In this document: positions 12,301 to 22,434 of the stretch, one piece after another
Layout of the letters: each line of letters opens with the position of its first letter
Numbering within the stretch: position 1 is the first letter of the stretch
DNA from: Blattamonas nauphoetae
Taxonomy: Eukaryota; Preaxostyla; Oxymonadida
NCBI GenBank assembly: GCA_033064195.1
Contig: JARBJD010000202.1
Coordinates: forward strand, 1-64,000
Length of the DNA: 64,000 nucleotides
Reading direction: 5' to 3'
Notes under the pieces: model-generated
Told to the model about the DNA's origin: nothing
Database searches by the model: none
The model's input: only the letters and a program-made list of their open reading frames with translations
Translations under genes and position numbers: made by a program

Positions 12301-13915
12301 GCTCTTCAAAATCCACACTCGATTCTTCCGAAACGCGAACAACGCCAAACCGCTTGGATCAACAGTGTATTTGAAGACGACGACGAAGGCGAGCAAAGTG
12401 ATGATCCCTTCCGTCGATTCTGATTTCCGTCTCCCGTCTCGTTCCGGTCGAGTCTCCACATTCTCGACTGCATCGAAGGGGGGTCGGAGGGAGAGCAAGG
12501 AGTGTCTGCTGTGCGGATCAGAGGACGGCACTGTGTCCGTGTTCTCTGCGGAGGATGGAAGGTTCCTGTTCAGTTGGCAGGCAGCACAAGACGAACAAAT
12601 CACTTTCGTCGAGTTTGTCCCCAACTTCAGCCCCTTCCTGCTCTTCCCGCACGGCGTCGTCTCTTCTGCTCAAACACGACCGATGACCGAAGTCCCCGAA
12701 ATTGACTCGATCGACTCAACGCCAGCTCGTCGTCGACGGACCACAGTAATCCAACGCTCCACATCAAACTTCAAAACAGATTCGACACAGCAACAGTCGA
12801 GCGAGAGAGACACCATCTGCGAGCAGAGGAGGAGAGACAGTGATTGGAACACATCGTCACGCGCTGTTGAGAACAAAAGGCGGACAGGACTGGAAGAGGC
12901 GATGGAGGAAGGCGCGTACGGTGACAGAGGGTTGATTGTTGTCGTCACAATCAACGGGACAGTCCAGCTGTGGGATGCGCTCACACTGACTCTCCTCTCC
13001 ACCAGCAACCCTCCCGTCGACCTGAAGAAGCGAGGCGTCGTCCCTACCTCCTTCTCGGTCCTGCCCCCTCTCGTCGCTGTCGGATTCTCCAACGGGGCAG
13101 TGGCGATTGTTCATCCACTCTCCCATTTGTACCCACTCGACGAGGAGAGGTCTGTGGAGAGGGTTGGGGGAGACCCACTCCAACAGCAGCAGCACCCTCT
13201 CAATCCTCAGTCTCTCGCTCATCTCGAATCGGAGCAGATGATCTGCATGCTCCCTCCTCGTCACAATCGCCGCCACGCGCAGTCAACTCCGCAGAACCAC
13301 TCGCCTCCCCTCAACATCCATCCCCACTTCTCTCCGTCTGACTCCGAGCCGACGCTCGACTTGCCGGTGTCGTACTCGCCTCCTGTCCTCACTTACACCT
13401 TCGTCCCACGCGACGGATGGCACTCGAACCGAGTCACGTGCATGTCGAGCTGTCCGTCGCTCAATCTCTTCGCGTCGTGTTCCGTCGACAGCACGATCAA
13501 GCTGTGGTGTGTGAACGAGGAGCTGATCCGAGAGATCTTCTTCAACTCCATCTCCACCCCACACCTCGCCGTGTCGTTTGTCGGCTGCGATGGCTCGCTC
13601 TGCCTGGAACACTGCGAATCAGTCGCAATCATCTCCCCGTTCGACTTCCTCCCGCCAGACTACGACCCAGCGCGGATCGCTGTCTCAGACTTACCCAACG
13701 GCTCCAAGTCTCTCTTCCCTCTCCCCCCGCCCTTCCAGCCACACTCCAAGTTCATCAAGAAGACCGCTCGAGTTCTGAGCTCTTACAATCTCTCGTCGGA
13801 AGGGTTGGTGTGGAATGTCGATGGGAAGACTGTGGGCCGCGTCGGCGAAGAGGAGGAGAAGCCAACCACACAGCATTCTGTTGTTCGGTCGTTGCGAAAG
13901 AGCATGCGACTGTGA
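9326..13915 (+). CDS. Large WD40-repeat protein, 5' end unresolved
   Basis: A continuous frame of about 1,529 codons ends at the TGA at 13915. The frame is open upstream of 9326 to about 9229 without an ATG, and the first in-frame ATG is at 9476, so either translation starts there or a short upstream exon exists. A highly charged segment lies near residues 195-240. Ser/Pro-rich low-complexity stretches separate scattered WD40 blades, recognisable from SGGMDGSLKAW, TSSHDGTVKAI, GSEDGTVSVF, TINGTVQLWD and SCSVDSTIKLW. The layout suggests one or two degenerate beta-propellers in a scaffold protein. I cannot name an orthologue. GC content is higher in the 3' half than in the flanks. No intron is needed to read the frame, which is unusual for this window. 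Confidence 0.8.
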   Translation: MTPDPFYVGIPSALFQSALNETEASQQSFGPDSSASGSSGSRPPDVIPVTMGRGISELTYQPESDKFVVMMNQRLIRVSPDFDDSFLAVKPTETLDTLQTLGYRPPQDADEFHKQQKDMGTVMSWADIHQLFPSVPMVSQTKSDSFVLSFPSESIVSLIYVHTVHCFFISTSEPRLYVLDKEGNVVHPGGILAEEEEERKRNARQYEEMQRDEKAEKGRQKRKDEREANEKKKHFSPLKQTIAAVSEEKESSILTISPRLLAQSVMNQEQPRTRKKRRTPTSTFDYFAQPKRLSTSLVPIFSHKGGVDWTDGKGFLTNTSTRASGDDSPHRQHSLVAVSLAYNTALHILIAGFEGGNARLFKFTPNYYPHTTTLAKFRLEYIGSIGCSSRGWVTTLCSPCRVHALEETTHPSCNGDALYRQFPAHSNTIEFYTTKMDTLTQTTSHRMRNYREACPGMDSGRASSLSPKCSSPTSHHFESDLKESETDRTTDRYVKLDIFKEKRETTSNTMSELSGFLDSLRTKEFITSQRNQQDRGLRRSVEVRPKPTQHQHSLPLDSISENDEPPSHYVPSPSPRRSRSTPRASAVRRSSLQLNVVDTDHPISPPDVQTARSSKVNSPRHFQRQTPNNPHANPNSNAKAFIRHTMAALADDQLASSVLVGVESTLACINLSDRKLVWERKMAHPSRITVIVFLPQTSGMSQDFILSGGMDGSLKAWTANGDCLISLQPHVKAITSIVTLPHSCIFFTSSHDGTVKAINALTGQIISSHIFHSPINALTATLPPPAPRLRITLPLPLKCTSATQSVNPHLSPSSKQTDSIIYVSLCAATPTSLPRLSFSLPVQTWFSIDSPVHRFQPIQSYSTLKQSSISFHTANSSSNLRAIRNLHHSLAPTVMSVFFSDGSIRLFLPFHPTSLAYSLPSTVHAESLGGVCACFDSGTLFVLDTTTKSIVKLAAQSSRLSPEPHLDTETCDLIIAMSSLPLPLPEPSQTHPLFKIHTRFFRNANNAKPLGSTVYLKTTTKASKVMIPSVDSDFRLPSRSGRVSTFSTASKGGRRESKECLLCGSEDGTVSVFSAEDGRFLFSWQAAQDEQITFVEFVPNFSPFLLFPHGVVSSAQTRPMTEVPEIDSIDSTPARRRRTTVIQRSTSNFKTDSTQQQSSERDTICEQRRRDSDWNTSSRAVENKRRTGLEEAMEEGAYGDRGLIVVVTINGTVQLWDALTLTLLSTSNPPVDLKKRGVVPTSFSVLPPLVAVGFSNGAVAIVHPLSHLYPLDEERSVERVGGDPLQQQQHPLNPQSLAHLESEQMICMLPPRHNRRHAQSTPQNHSPPLNIHPHFSPSDSEPTLDLPVSYSPPVLTYTFVPRDGWHSNRVTCMSSCPSLNLFASCSVDSTIKLWCVNEELIREIFFNSISTPHLAVSFVGCDGSLCLEHCESVAIISPFDFLPPDYDPARIAVSDLPNGSKSLFPLPPPFQPHSKFIKKTARVLSSYNLSSEGLVWNVDGKTVGRVGEEEEKPTTQHSVVRSLRKSMRL

Positions 13916-14016
13916 ATAGTCTTATTTCTTCTTGTTTTCTGGCGATTATTCTTTTCTGTTCGTCTTCACTAATTTGAATTCGAATGTCACCTCAAGGATT
14001 ATTTCTTCATTTTCAT

Positions 14017-14851
14017 TTGAGTCACAAATGTGAGACACAGAATTACGAACAAACGAAACTTGAAGCCTGGAGAAAAAACAAAAGAATGGGGTCATTAAGC
14101 TAGATTCACGAGAATAGTCATCTCAGATGAATTCTCTGTTCGTCCCAATTTGTGAATGGAGATGAGAGGGATGAAGGACAATCTGGAATCGAGAGGTTCT
14201 GAAAACCAATCTATGGCAAGATCAATCGTGAGATAATTGTTTCACCTCCCCAAGCAAATCTTACATTTCCCAAGACAACCGTTAGTTAACGTACACCGTA
14301 TTTACAGGATCGCACTGGATGACAGAACCGAGACAGACAAGCTCGTTGTGGAGTAAGGATTGGAACAGTTTGGAGGGAAGGGAAAATCCGGAAGAGAGAA
14401 TGGAAAGATCGAAAGTTTGTTTTTCTGTTTCGATAGTTGTTCGATTGGGATTATTTGACGATATTGAGAGATTTTGATGAGGATATTGTCTTGTTTTTGA
14501 AGATTGATTTCTTGTTGTTTGACATTTCAGAGTGGTGAAAGAGGGGGAGCGATTCGACGACACCCACCGACAGCGACGCCGTTTGCACCATCGGCGTCAG
14601 CTCTTCCTCCGCCGCTTGTTCTTCTGAAGCGGAAGACACCGCCATTATCAAGCCGAATGTCGTTGTCACCGCAGCTGGACCTGTTGAGGGTTCAGATGGG
14701 GCTGAAATGAAGTATTCTGTGTGTTATTTGGCGCTTAGTTTCTCAGACGAGTCGGTTTGGACTTCTGTGGACTGAACTGACTTGGTTTCTCGTTCTCACT
14801 TCTTCATCTTTCTATGAATGATGATTTCGGGAAAACGGAGAGAAATTGTTC
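14017..14851. repeat. 835-bp inverted duplication, left copy
   Basis: This block recurs in inverted orientation at 28455-29289, 13.6 kb away. A central stretch of about 430 bp (14282-14710 against 28596-29024) looks identical. The end nearest 14017 (about 14070-14190) carries around fifteen scattered differences. Homology stops abruptly at both ends, and I see no TIR or target duplication of its own. The unit probably contains a small spliced gene. One model on the plus strand begins ATG at 14319 (MTEPRQTSSLWSKDW), uses a GTTTGT donor near 14417 and an acceptor before SGERGGAIRRH at 14529, and stops at 14710. Two other frames are also open, so the product is unresolved. Treat the unit as a duplicated locus of unknown function. 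Confidence 0.9.
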
Positions 14852-14982
14852 CTTCCAGTCGAATTTCTCATTTTCGTCCAGTGCTCATGTCTTCTTCTGC
14901 CCAAATTCACATGATCCAAAACGCCTCTTCAAACAAGAGCCTATTTCGAAATGAATTCAAATCAAAATGAAAAAAATGAAAA

Positions 14983-17900
14983 TCAAGGAACTTCAGAAAG
15001 TGATTTTGTGTAGCTCAGAGTTGTGGGAGTCCCATTCGAGGTTAGTGTCATCATCAACGCATTCCGTGTGTCCTGTGTGAATGTATAGTCAAAAGAGAGG
15101 ACAGCAACCGTGTTTCCGTCGCCATCATCCTCCATTACGACTTGGGCATTGCTGACTCGTGAAGGGCTGCCACGAGGAACCAATGTCACAGTTGTTCCCT
15201 CGTCCAGAGGAAAGATGGAACTGTCGATCTGAAGCAGCACGTTCTCTGTCTCGGATTGGATGTCTTTGAAAATAGTTTGGGTGAGGATGAGGTTGGTGTC
15301 GCCGTCAGTGGTGATGTTGGAGATGCGGAAGGAGTGGGTCTGGTTCACCACAGAATAAACAACGAAAAGAGGAAGAGTGGTTGAGAAGAAAGAGCCGACA
15401 ACAGGATCAGAAGAGGGGTCGGAGGGGATTGTCGTGTTGGTCATGCTGACAGTGGGCGCAGGAGTGAAGAGGGAGAGCGATTTGAACTCGACGGACGATG
15501 TGAACTCGACCGAAGAGGTGAACGAGGACGGCGATGTGAATTCGGTGGATGAACCAAAGCGGATTGGGTCGGGAGGTGTGGATGACGAGTTGAGAGTGAT
15601 TGTGTTGTCTGAGAACACAAAAGATGATTGCGGCTCGCCTGTCGTGAGCTGGAATGGAAAGAATAATGACACACATCAGAGAAGAATAGACAAAAGTGAA
15701 AACGAAATCAAAAAAGGAATGTTGATCAATCCAAACCACAATCTGACTCGTCCCTGCCTCGTCCACCTCCACTTCCAATCTGATCTCGCCCTCCGCTTTG
15801 ATCGACCCATTCCCTTCAAACTCAATCGATGTGCCTTCCTTCAGATGAAGCTCCGTGACGTTTGTCAGCCGGCTGCCATCCATCGACCCATCGCTCGGCA
15901 TCGTGAGGGACCCGTCGACAATCAGGTCGCCCTCGATGGTGATGTCCGGTCCGGGATACGCAGAGATCGTCGAGACTGTCAAGTTGCGAGTGGAGATGAA
16001 GGGAGCGATGAGAATGTTGAAGAGCGTGGAGATGGCCGACGTCGCTGAAGGCGGCTCGTCGAAGGGGAAGGCGTTGGACATCAATCCCGTCCCTTCTCTG
16101 CTCAGCGTCATCGAATCCCCTGTGAACAGCAGCCTCCGTCCAAACATCAGACCAAATGCAGCAATGCATGCGATCACAAGAAACACACACATCGCGGCGA
16201 GGACGACGATGAGGACAATCCCACACCACATCGGCTTCAACCCGCAGAGGGTGTTCTTCTGTTGCTCCTCCATTTTGCTGAGACGGGCTGACGTGTCCTC
16301 TGCTTGTTGCGTGGCTTGTGTTGATGTGTTCATGGCGTCCTGGTGTTGGAGGGTGCTGGACATCACGAGCTCGGAGAGCTGCTTTTCGAGCGAGTCTGTT
16401 TTGGATCGGAGGTCGTCGTTCTCTTTCCGCAGTTCCTCGATCTCTGTCGCGTCCTTCTCGTCCACCAATCGCCGCATCTCTTCTCGCATCAGAGTCATCA
16501 TCCGTTCGTCCTCCCAATCAGGCTCGTCCACGCTTCCGTTGATCTTCTTGTCTTTCTTCTTCTCGTCTCGATCCTTTCGGGGGCGGTGGCGGTGAGAGGA
16601 GAGATTTGGCGAGGCTTGTCGGAGTGTGAGCGGTGTCCGAGCTTGGACCGGTTTGGACGAGGAAACGAAAGCTGAAAGAAGAAGACATGAAGATGAAGAC
16701 AATGAGGTCAGAAAAAGAAAAACAAATGGGAGATGGGAGGTGGAAGGTCGAGCACACATTTCCGTTCCTTCTCTTTCATCTGCTTCAGTCGTTCGCGCAT
16801 GCCCTCCCCGCCCTCCTCCTTCCGCATCCGCATGTGGGCCATCATCTCTTCCTCCTCCTTCCTCATCCCCTCCCCGTCCTTCTCCTCCTCCCCCTTCCTC
16901 TTCCCAACCTGTCCTGTCCGGATCTGAAATGAGTTCGACAGCTGTTTCAGGCGAGCTTCTTTCTCAGCCGCAGACAGCGTATTCTGAGTCGAGCTTGACC
17001 CGCCTGTGGAGGAGAGGGAGGGCGGGTGCTGGCGAAGGTTGGTGAGGTGTGCGATGTCCAGTTGGAGTTGGACGATGTCGTTGTGGAGGGGGTCAGAAGC
17101 TGGCTAAGAAAGAAGAAGAGACAGGCAACGATGAGAAGAGACAATGAAGAAGACAAAATTCAATTCTGAAGTGAACCCCCACACACCAGTGTGTACTTCC
17201 TGTTTGTGTAGATTGTGAAGACAGACACAGCTGTGACGATGTTGTTGTCGTTGGAGAGGTCTTCATATTCCACTTCCACACTGCATTTGTACTCCTTCCG
17301 ATCCTTCTTTCCTCCTTTCCGCTCTCCTTCTTCCTCACCCTCCTTCCCACGCCCTGCCTTGTCCCGTCCACCCTTCCGTGCAATTGGCTTGTCTTGTGAC
17401 TGGGAATCCTTTTTCTCAATCTGTTCTGTGTCTGTTCTGGCTTTGGAGTCGGCATGAGGTTGTGATTTGGATTGGTCTGAGACAGGTTCGACGGTGACCT
17501 CAAGCTCATCAGCTTCTGTCTTGTCGTTCTCCTTCCTTTCCTTCACCTCGCCATCTTTCTCAAACATCTCCTTGTTCAACTTCCACAGCACGACCGACTG
17601 CATTCCCGAATGCATGTCACCCAAGACAACCGAACTGCTGTGTTGGTTCTTCTCGTCGTCCTCCTTCTTCCGATACGCGTCTCCTCGTCGCTCCCTTTTG
17701 TCCCTCCCATCCTTCCTCTCGCCCTTCTGCTCCTCCGTCTCCTTCGCATCGTCTCTCGGCTGTGAGAACACATTCTGAGTCAGACACGAAACGATCTGAA
17801 GTGGCTGTTTCGTCGTCTTCTCCCTTCCCGACAGCCGAACTCGGACGTTGCTGAGTGTGCTCCGCATCTGATGCAGCAGACAGTCCACAAGTGCCGACGC

Positions 17901-19041
17901 AAACGACTCCTCCGAAAAGATGAAATAATACCGCCCCTGCCCGATCTCCGCAATCTGACTCATCAGAATAGCATCGTGATCGTTCCCAAAGCCAAATGTG
18001 AAGAGGCGCACGCGACGCGGGGAAGCATGCGAGTTGGTGATGGAGGAGGATGAGGGAGTGAGGGGGTTCATGTGGTCGTCAGGGCGGCCATGGGAGAACG
18101 AGGACTGTGTTTGGAGCATCTGTGGCTGGGTGAGAGGATGTGCGGTGAGGAAGTTGATCACTTTGGATCGGATCCCGTCGATTGAATCTTCCACGAACTG
18201 AGCTCGGGAATTCTCGAGAATCATCGTCTGCTTGTGGGCATTATCGTCAATTCCATCCGAAAACAGCCACACACATGCAGTTCTTGTTTGGGTGCTGTCA
18301 ATCGGCTCTGGGGTTTCTTGGATCATGTCGAAAGCGGCTTCCATGGCTTTGAAGATGTCTGTTGCCCCTTGTGGCTTTGATTTGAATTCTGCGAATTGTT
18401 GAAGAGCATCTTCCTAAGGAGTATGCCAAAGAAGAACAGTGATAACGTGTTAACGTCAAAATATGAAGAGAAATGAGGATTTGTGTTTTGATTCGAATTG
18501 TTCAAATAAGCATAACAGAAATGTGAAGAAGGTATTGAATTATGTGCTTAGGAGAATGGAGAGTACAAACTTTCGAATATGAATCCATCTGACAGAGTGG
18601 GATTAAGATATGAATCTTTCCTGAGAACAGGATGAGTCCAAATCTATCGTTTGGTCCAAGGTCAGTAATAATTTTCTCAAGACAGATGAATACTTGTTCA
18701 AACTTCGAGCTGGGAGAAATATGAAGAGAGAACATAAATATATGGTGAGTGTGAAGGATATTTCAAACCATCCACTCGAGAAGAAACCACCACTCATACC
18801 TATGCAAATAAATCAAGAAAAAAATGAGCATACTAGAGCTGTAATCCACTAGACAAACAAGATCAATGGCATTTCGGCTTAGTTTGTCGGGAGGGAGGGT
18901 TGGAGCTGTTAGTGAAGCTGTTACAAAGTAATCTGGTGACTTATCCTTTCCTTTTCTCGGAGCAACAGAAACAACTCGTGTTTCAATCGAAAAAAGCTCT
19001 GGATCATCATCAGACGACTTTTTTCGAGAAGGATGTGCCAT
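14983..19041 (-). CDS. vWA-domain protein with coiled coil and one transmembrane segment, seven exons
   Basis: Exons on the minus strand are 19041-18834, 18799-18769, 18709-18571, 18413-17187, 17103-16758, 16671-15737 and 15648-14983. All phases join cleanly into 1,183 residues, and introns are 34-157 nt. Residues about 65-300 form a von Willebrand A domain with the metal-site motif VDYSSSMSGG (DxSxS), a later conserved Thr in GATDIFKAM and an Asp in SDGIDDNAH. A long basic, Lys/Glu-rich linker and coiled coils follow. Around residues 800-830 is a hydrophobic helix (MWCGIVLIVVLAAMCVFLV). The remaining C-terminal 350 residues are Ser/Thr- and beta-rich, like an extracellular region. With no signal peptide, the vWA domain would face the cytosol. 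The role is unknown; ligand binding by the vWA domain is inferred from the family. The 31-nt second exon is needed to complete the metal-site motif. Confidence 0.8.
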
Positions 19042-19146
19042 GAAAAAAGTTGATGTGGGTTATCTGAGCGTTTTTTGTTTGAATAGATACGATACATCAA
19101 TTTACAGTGAAACAATTAAAAAGGAAGATTATATGAGATGTGTGTA

Positions 19147-20610
19147 TCACAATTTTCTCTTCATTGCCTCAAATGTCGTGTTTTTTTGTCCAACCGTTTT
19201 CGCGACTTTTTGTGATTGATCGGAAACTGGTCTTATGTCCATTCCAGTAGCATCGAATTGGATGAGTGTTTTAGCTTTTTCAAGTTTGCTGCATTCTGCC
19301 TGGCATTCGATAGCATCGTTCTTGACTGTGATTGCATTCTGTTCGATGAGTGCTGTTAATACTGATTTGTCTATTCGTAGATGATGTAGGAGAGATGGTA
19401 ATGGTAGGGTCGGGCGCGACGACTGCATTAGTGCATGAAGAGCGACCGAATTGTTGTTGCGTTGGATGAGAGTTAGGAGGATGAAATTGGGGTTATCAGC
19501 TCCAAATTTGTCTCGAAATTGTGTTCGCAATCTAGAAAATCGTGTCCAATTTCCTATTCGTTGAGTTTGAACGATTGATACTGCGTGTGAAATCAAATAG
19601 GTTGATGCAAGGATTGGAGGGAGTTGTGTGAGGAGGTTTTGGATTTGTGTGTAGTGGCCAATCATACACAAGAAGAGAATGTGAAGATGCACCATTTCAG
19701 GAGTATGCTCAGTCAGAAAGCTTGGTTCTTGCATGAGCGGCGAGAGATCATCTTTGAATCGAGGGGGAGATATTGGGGTGGTCTGATAAATCGGAGGATT
19801 CGATTGGATTTGCCACTCAACAGCATAATCATCGAGGAGATTTGTCATGCATCTGCGAAACTCAGAAAGGTCATTGTGTCTGAGACTGAGTTTGGCGTGT
19901 GTCTCATTTACTGCGATTGAAAATGGGTTCTTAATTCGCTGAATAAGAAGATCCTGCCGAATTCCTTGAAGAAGATCATTGACAATCGAGTATTCTGCAT
20001 CAGTGTTATGTTTGTCCATAGCTGATTTGAAGGACAGTCGAAGGACGTGAAGTGGACGAATTGTTTCTGGCGTCTTGGTAATATGGGTACCAAAGTACTC
20101 CTGATCAATCTGTGTCGACCTACCCACTGGAGTGGGGGTACGAGAGAGCTGGTGAGACGAGTCTGTACAAGGATGAGATTCGAGAACATCGATCCTGAAG
20201 AAGACTCGGCTTCCCCGAGTGAACGAAAAGGGAATTGATGGTGGGAGAGGAGCAAGTGCAAGGATATGAGATGGGTGTGGGTGATGGTGAGGACGTATGG
20301 TTGGTTGATTCGATGGAAGTGTGACAGACACAGTTCTTCCCTTCAAATTGACTGTTGGAATGGGTTTAAAACGTCTCTGACGCTTTTTAATGAGAAAATC
20401 ATTTGGCTCTTCGTTTGAGATTGCATCCTTACAGAGGTCTATTGATCGACCTGAATCCTGTCTTTTGAGTTTTGTCGGTGTAAGGTGGATCACACGATTG
20501 ATTTGACCAGTCGAATTTGTCAGGCTTGTCATCATGGGTGATTGCTGTGTTGTTGTTGGAGGTTTGGAGGTGATATTTTTGAGTCCAGAGAGTGAGATCG
20601 TTTTGCTCAT
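19147..20610 (-). CDS. SAC3/GANP-domain protein (THP3/LENG8-like)
   Basis: An intronless frame of 487 codons from the ATG at 20610. Residues 1-180 are low-complexity and basic (KKRQRRFKPIP). From about 190 the sequence matches the SAC3/GANP/THP3 helical domain: a conserved block around GIRQDLLIQRIKNPFSIAV is followed by ETHAKLSLRHNDLSEFRRC. The C-terminal half is helical, as expected for the PCI-like extension. Members bind mRNA-processing or export complexes (TREX-2 or the THP3-CSN12 pair) in the nucleus; the short length and lone SAC3 domain favour the THP3/LENG8 branch. The gene lies about 105 bp from the start of the vWA gene on the same strand. Confidence 0.82.
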   Translation of the reverse strand: MSKTISLSGLKNITSKPPTTTQQSPMMTSLTNSTGQINRVIHLTPTKLKRQDSGRSIDLCKDAISNEEPNDFLIKKRQRRFKPIPTVNLKGRTVSVTLPSNQPTIRPHHHPHPSHILALAPLPPSIPFSFTRGSRVFFRIDVLESHPCTDSSHQLSRTPTPVGRSTQIDQEYFGTHITKTPETIRPLHVLRLSFKSAMDKHNTDAEYSIVNDLLQGIRQDLLIQRIKNPFSIAVNETHAKLSLRHNDLSEFRRCMTNLLDDYAVEWQIQSNPPIYQTTPISPPRFKDDLSPLMQEPSFLTEHTPEMVHLHILFLCMIGHYTQIQNLLTQLPPILASTYLISHAVSIVQTQRIGNWTRFSRLRTQFRDKFGADNPNFILLTLIQRNNNSVALHALMQSSRPTLPLPSLLHHLRIDKSVLTALIEQNAITVKNDAIECQAECSKLEKAKTLIQFDATGMDIRPVSDQSQKVAKTVGQKNTTFEAMKRKL

Positions 20611-21095
20611 TTAAAGAAGATTGAACCACGAAAATGTTCGAAAAACGAAGATAATTGGACAAATATATCAGAAAGAAACAGATTCCAGTGGATAATCCAA
20701 CGCTTGTTGGTTAGAACTGGCTTGTTTTGTGGAATGGTTTTGATCTTTCTACTCTTGTTCACTTTGTTGCTCATGTTGATTGAACAACAAAACGGCGATT
20801 TCTTTGTATTGAAATCCCTTTATACGCATCATCTTCTGAACTCAACAACTATACTGCGCGTCACGGCGACTAGATCCACCAGTAATTTTTGTTTTTTGAA
20901 AGAACGAGGATGAGTTGCGAGTTCATTTTTCACTCACTTCAACTACCTTGAGTTATACATCTCTGTGATTTTTTTGGAAGAACAACTGTGAAAAATAAGA
21001 GAGAATGACATGAAATGCAACTGTAGGGGGACATTCGTCATACGACATGACATGTGATTCACCTCGGATTGCACTCACAAATGGAACAATGATTG

Positions 21096-21884
21096 TCAAT
21101 GTCCGCGCAGAGATAGATCATGAAGGCTAGACGAAGAAGAAAGGGAAGAAACTAGACAGCTCTTCCTCTTGGAGGCTCTGTCAATACCGTCTCCAAGTTC
21201 ACCAACACGCTGATCGTCGATGATTGACAGCGAATCGCGAAATGAAAAGGCCCACCACAGCTTGACATCATCAAGATCTAGAAAAATGTTCAGATCGAAA
21301 TCAAAACCAAGTCCTACAGAACAGTCGGTCAACTGAAGAGAAATCTGAAAAGCAGCAAGTCAAGCCTTTCCTTCCAATGCATCTTCAAAATGAATCCAAA
21401 CTGTCTCAATTCATCTCCCAGAGTTCCTCCGTCACGTTCCAATCAATTTCAAAAACGTTTCGCTTTCGCAAAGAACACTCGTTCGAAAGGTTTGAATTGA
21501 TGAGCTTTGAATGTTTGAGGATTCAAATAATTCAAGAGGGAGAGGACCAGAGACATTCGACAATGACAGACGGAAAAAACATACCTTGCCAAGGATCAAG
21601 GTCACATATCACCTCTTTTAACTCAGGATTTGGGGATGTGTTGGGATTCGTTTTTCTGCCAAAGTTGTCTTCCGTGGAAAGAGTATGCTTTTGAAGCTTC
21701 CTCTGAGTCTCCCATCAAGTGACGAACCAAGGCCAAAATGTACCATCCCCTCCACACGCATGTCTTTCTCAGTGATATCACGGTCTGGAACAGGAAAACA
21801 ATGGAACTTTCTAGAATCAAAAGGGGAAATATGAGCTAAGAATTTCATCCCACGGGTTCTTCCAACATGAACACCATCAAACAC
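21096..21884 (-). CDS. Possible multi-exon hypothetical gene
   Basis: The ATG at 21884 begins MFDGVHVGRTRGMKFLAH. The frame continues to EKDMRVEGM, where a GTACAT donor and an acceptor 55 nt later join in phase to a block ending ICDLDPWQ, followed by a GTATGT donor. The last 3' block (about 21310-21096, FDFDLNIFLDLDDVKLWW onward) ends at a TGA. The middle exons are not settled. Composition looks coding but no family is recognised. The start region overlaps, head to head, the start of a plus-strand frame at 21867, so at most one of the two starts is likely to be right. Confidence 0.35.
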
Positions 21885-22425
21885 CTTCGGGGAAAACCTT
21901 TCTCACTTTTTTTTGAAAATTATGTGATTAATGTCATAATTGATTCACTTCGAAAGACAATCGTGCGTGCCACGAACTCGATCCCACAAGAAAGTATTGT
22001 CGATTTCGTTCTTTCATGTGGCGACAGCCTCCTCATGTGTTCCAATCGTGGAGGAAAAATGACGAAATATCAGAGCGGTCGAGCAGGATGAAGTGAATCA
22101 CGTGTCATGTCGTGATGAACTTGTCCATCATTTTTTTTGTGTTACAGTTTTCGTGTCACTCAGAATTTTTTGGTGTCCAATTTTTTATCACAAGGTGTCT
22201 AACTCTCTAAATTATCATTTACAGAAAATTGAAACTAATTGTGCCTCTATTCAAAAAAAGAAAAACATTGTACAGCCGAATCAAGTCGTCGTGTCGGGCA
22301 GTATATCAGAATGCTTATCAATCGCAGACATTCTCACTCTTCTTACAAACCATGAAACGATTCTGAAGATGATTGAAGTGTCGGTCAAATCAATGATAAG
22401 TGGCAAAAGTGCCGTGTATGGATGA
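21867..22425 (+). CDS. Possible two-exon small protein, faintly Alba-like
   Basis: A plus-strand frame opens at 21867 (MNTIKHLRGKPFSLFFENYV). A second open block from about 22226, after a TTTACAG acceptor, reads KIETNCASIQKKKNIV then VVVSGSISECLSIADILTLL and stops at 22425. The pattern of a basic N-terminal strand, then a VVxSGS turn, then a xxxxIADIL helix resembles Alba/Rpp20-type nucleic-acid-binding domains. The resemblance is weak and the donor between the blocks is not determined. The 3' end lies 10 bp from the convergent stop of the gene at 22435. Confidence 0.28.
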
Positions 22426-22434
22426 GTCTTCTTC

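Noticed and set aside
11231-13976. Several 60-220-codon frames overlapping the WD40 gene
   Set aside because: GC-rich codon usage in the WD40 gene leaves other frames open; none has a domain or start context.
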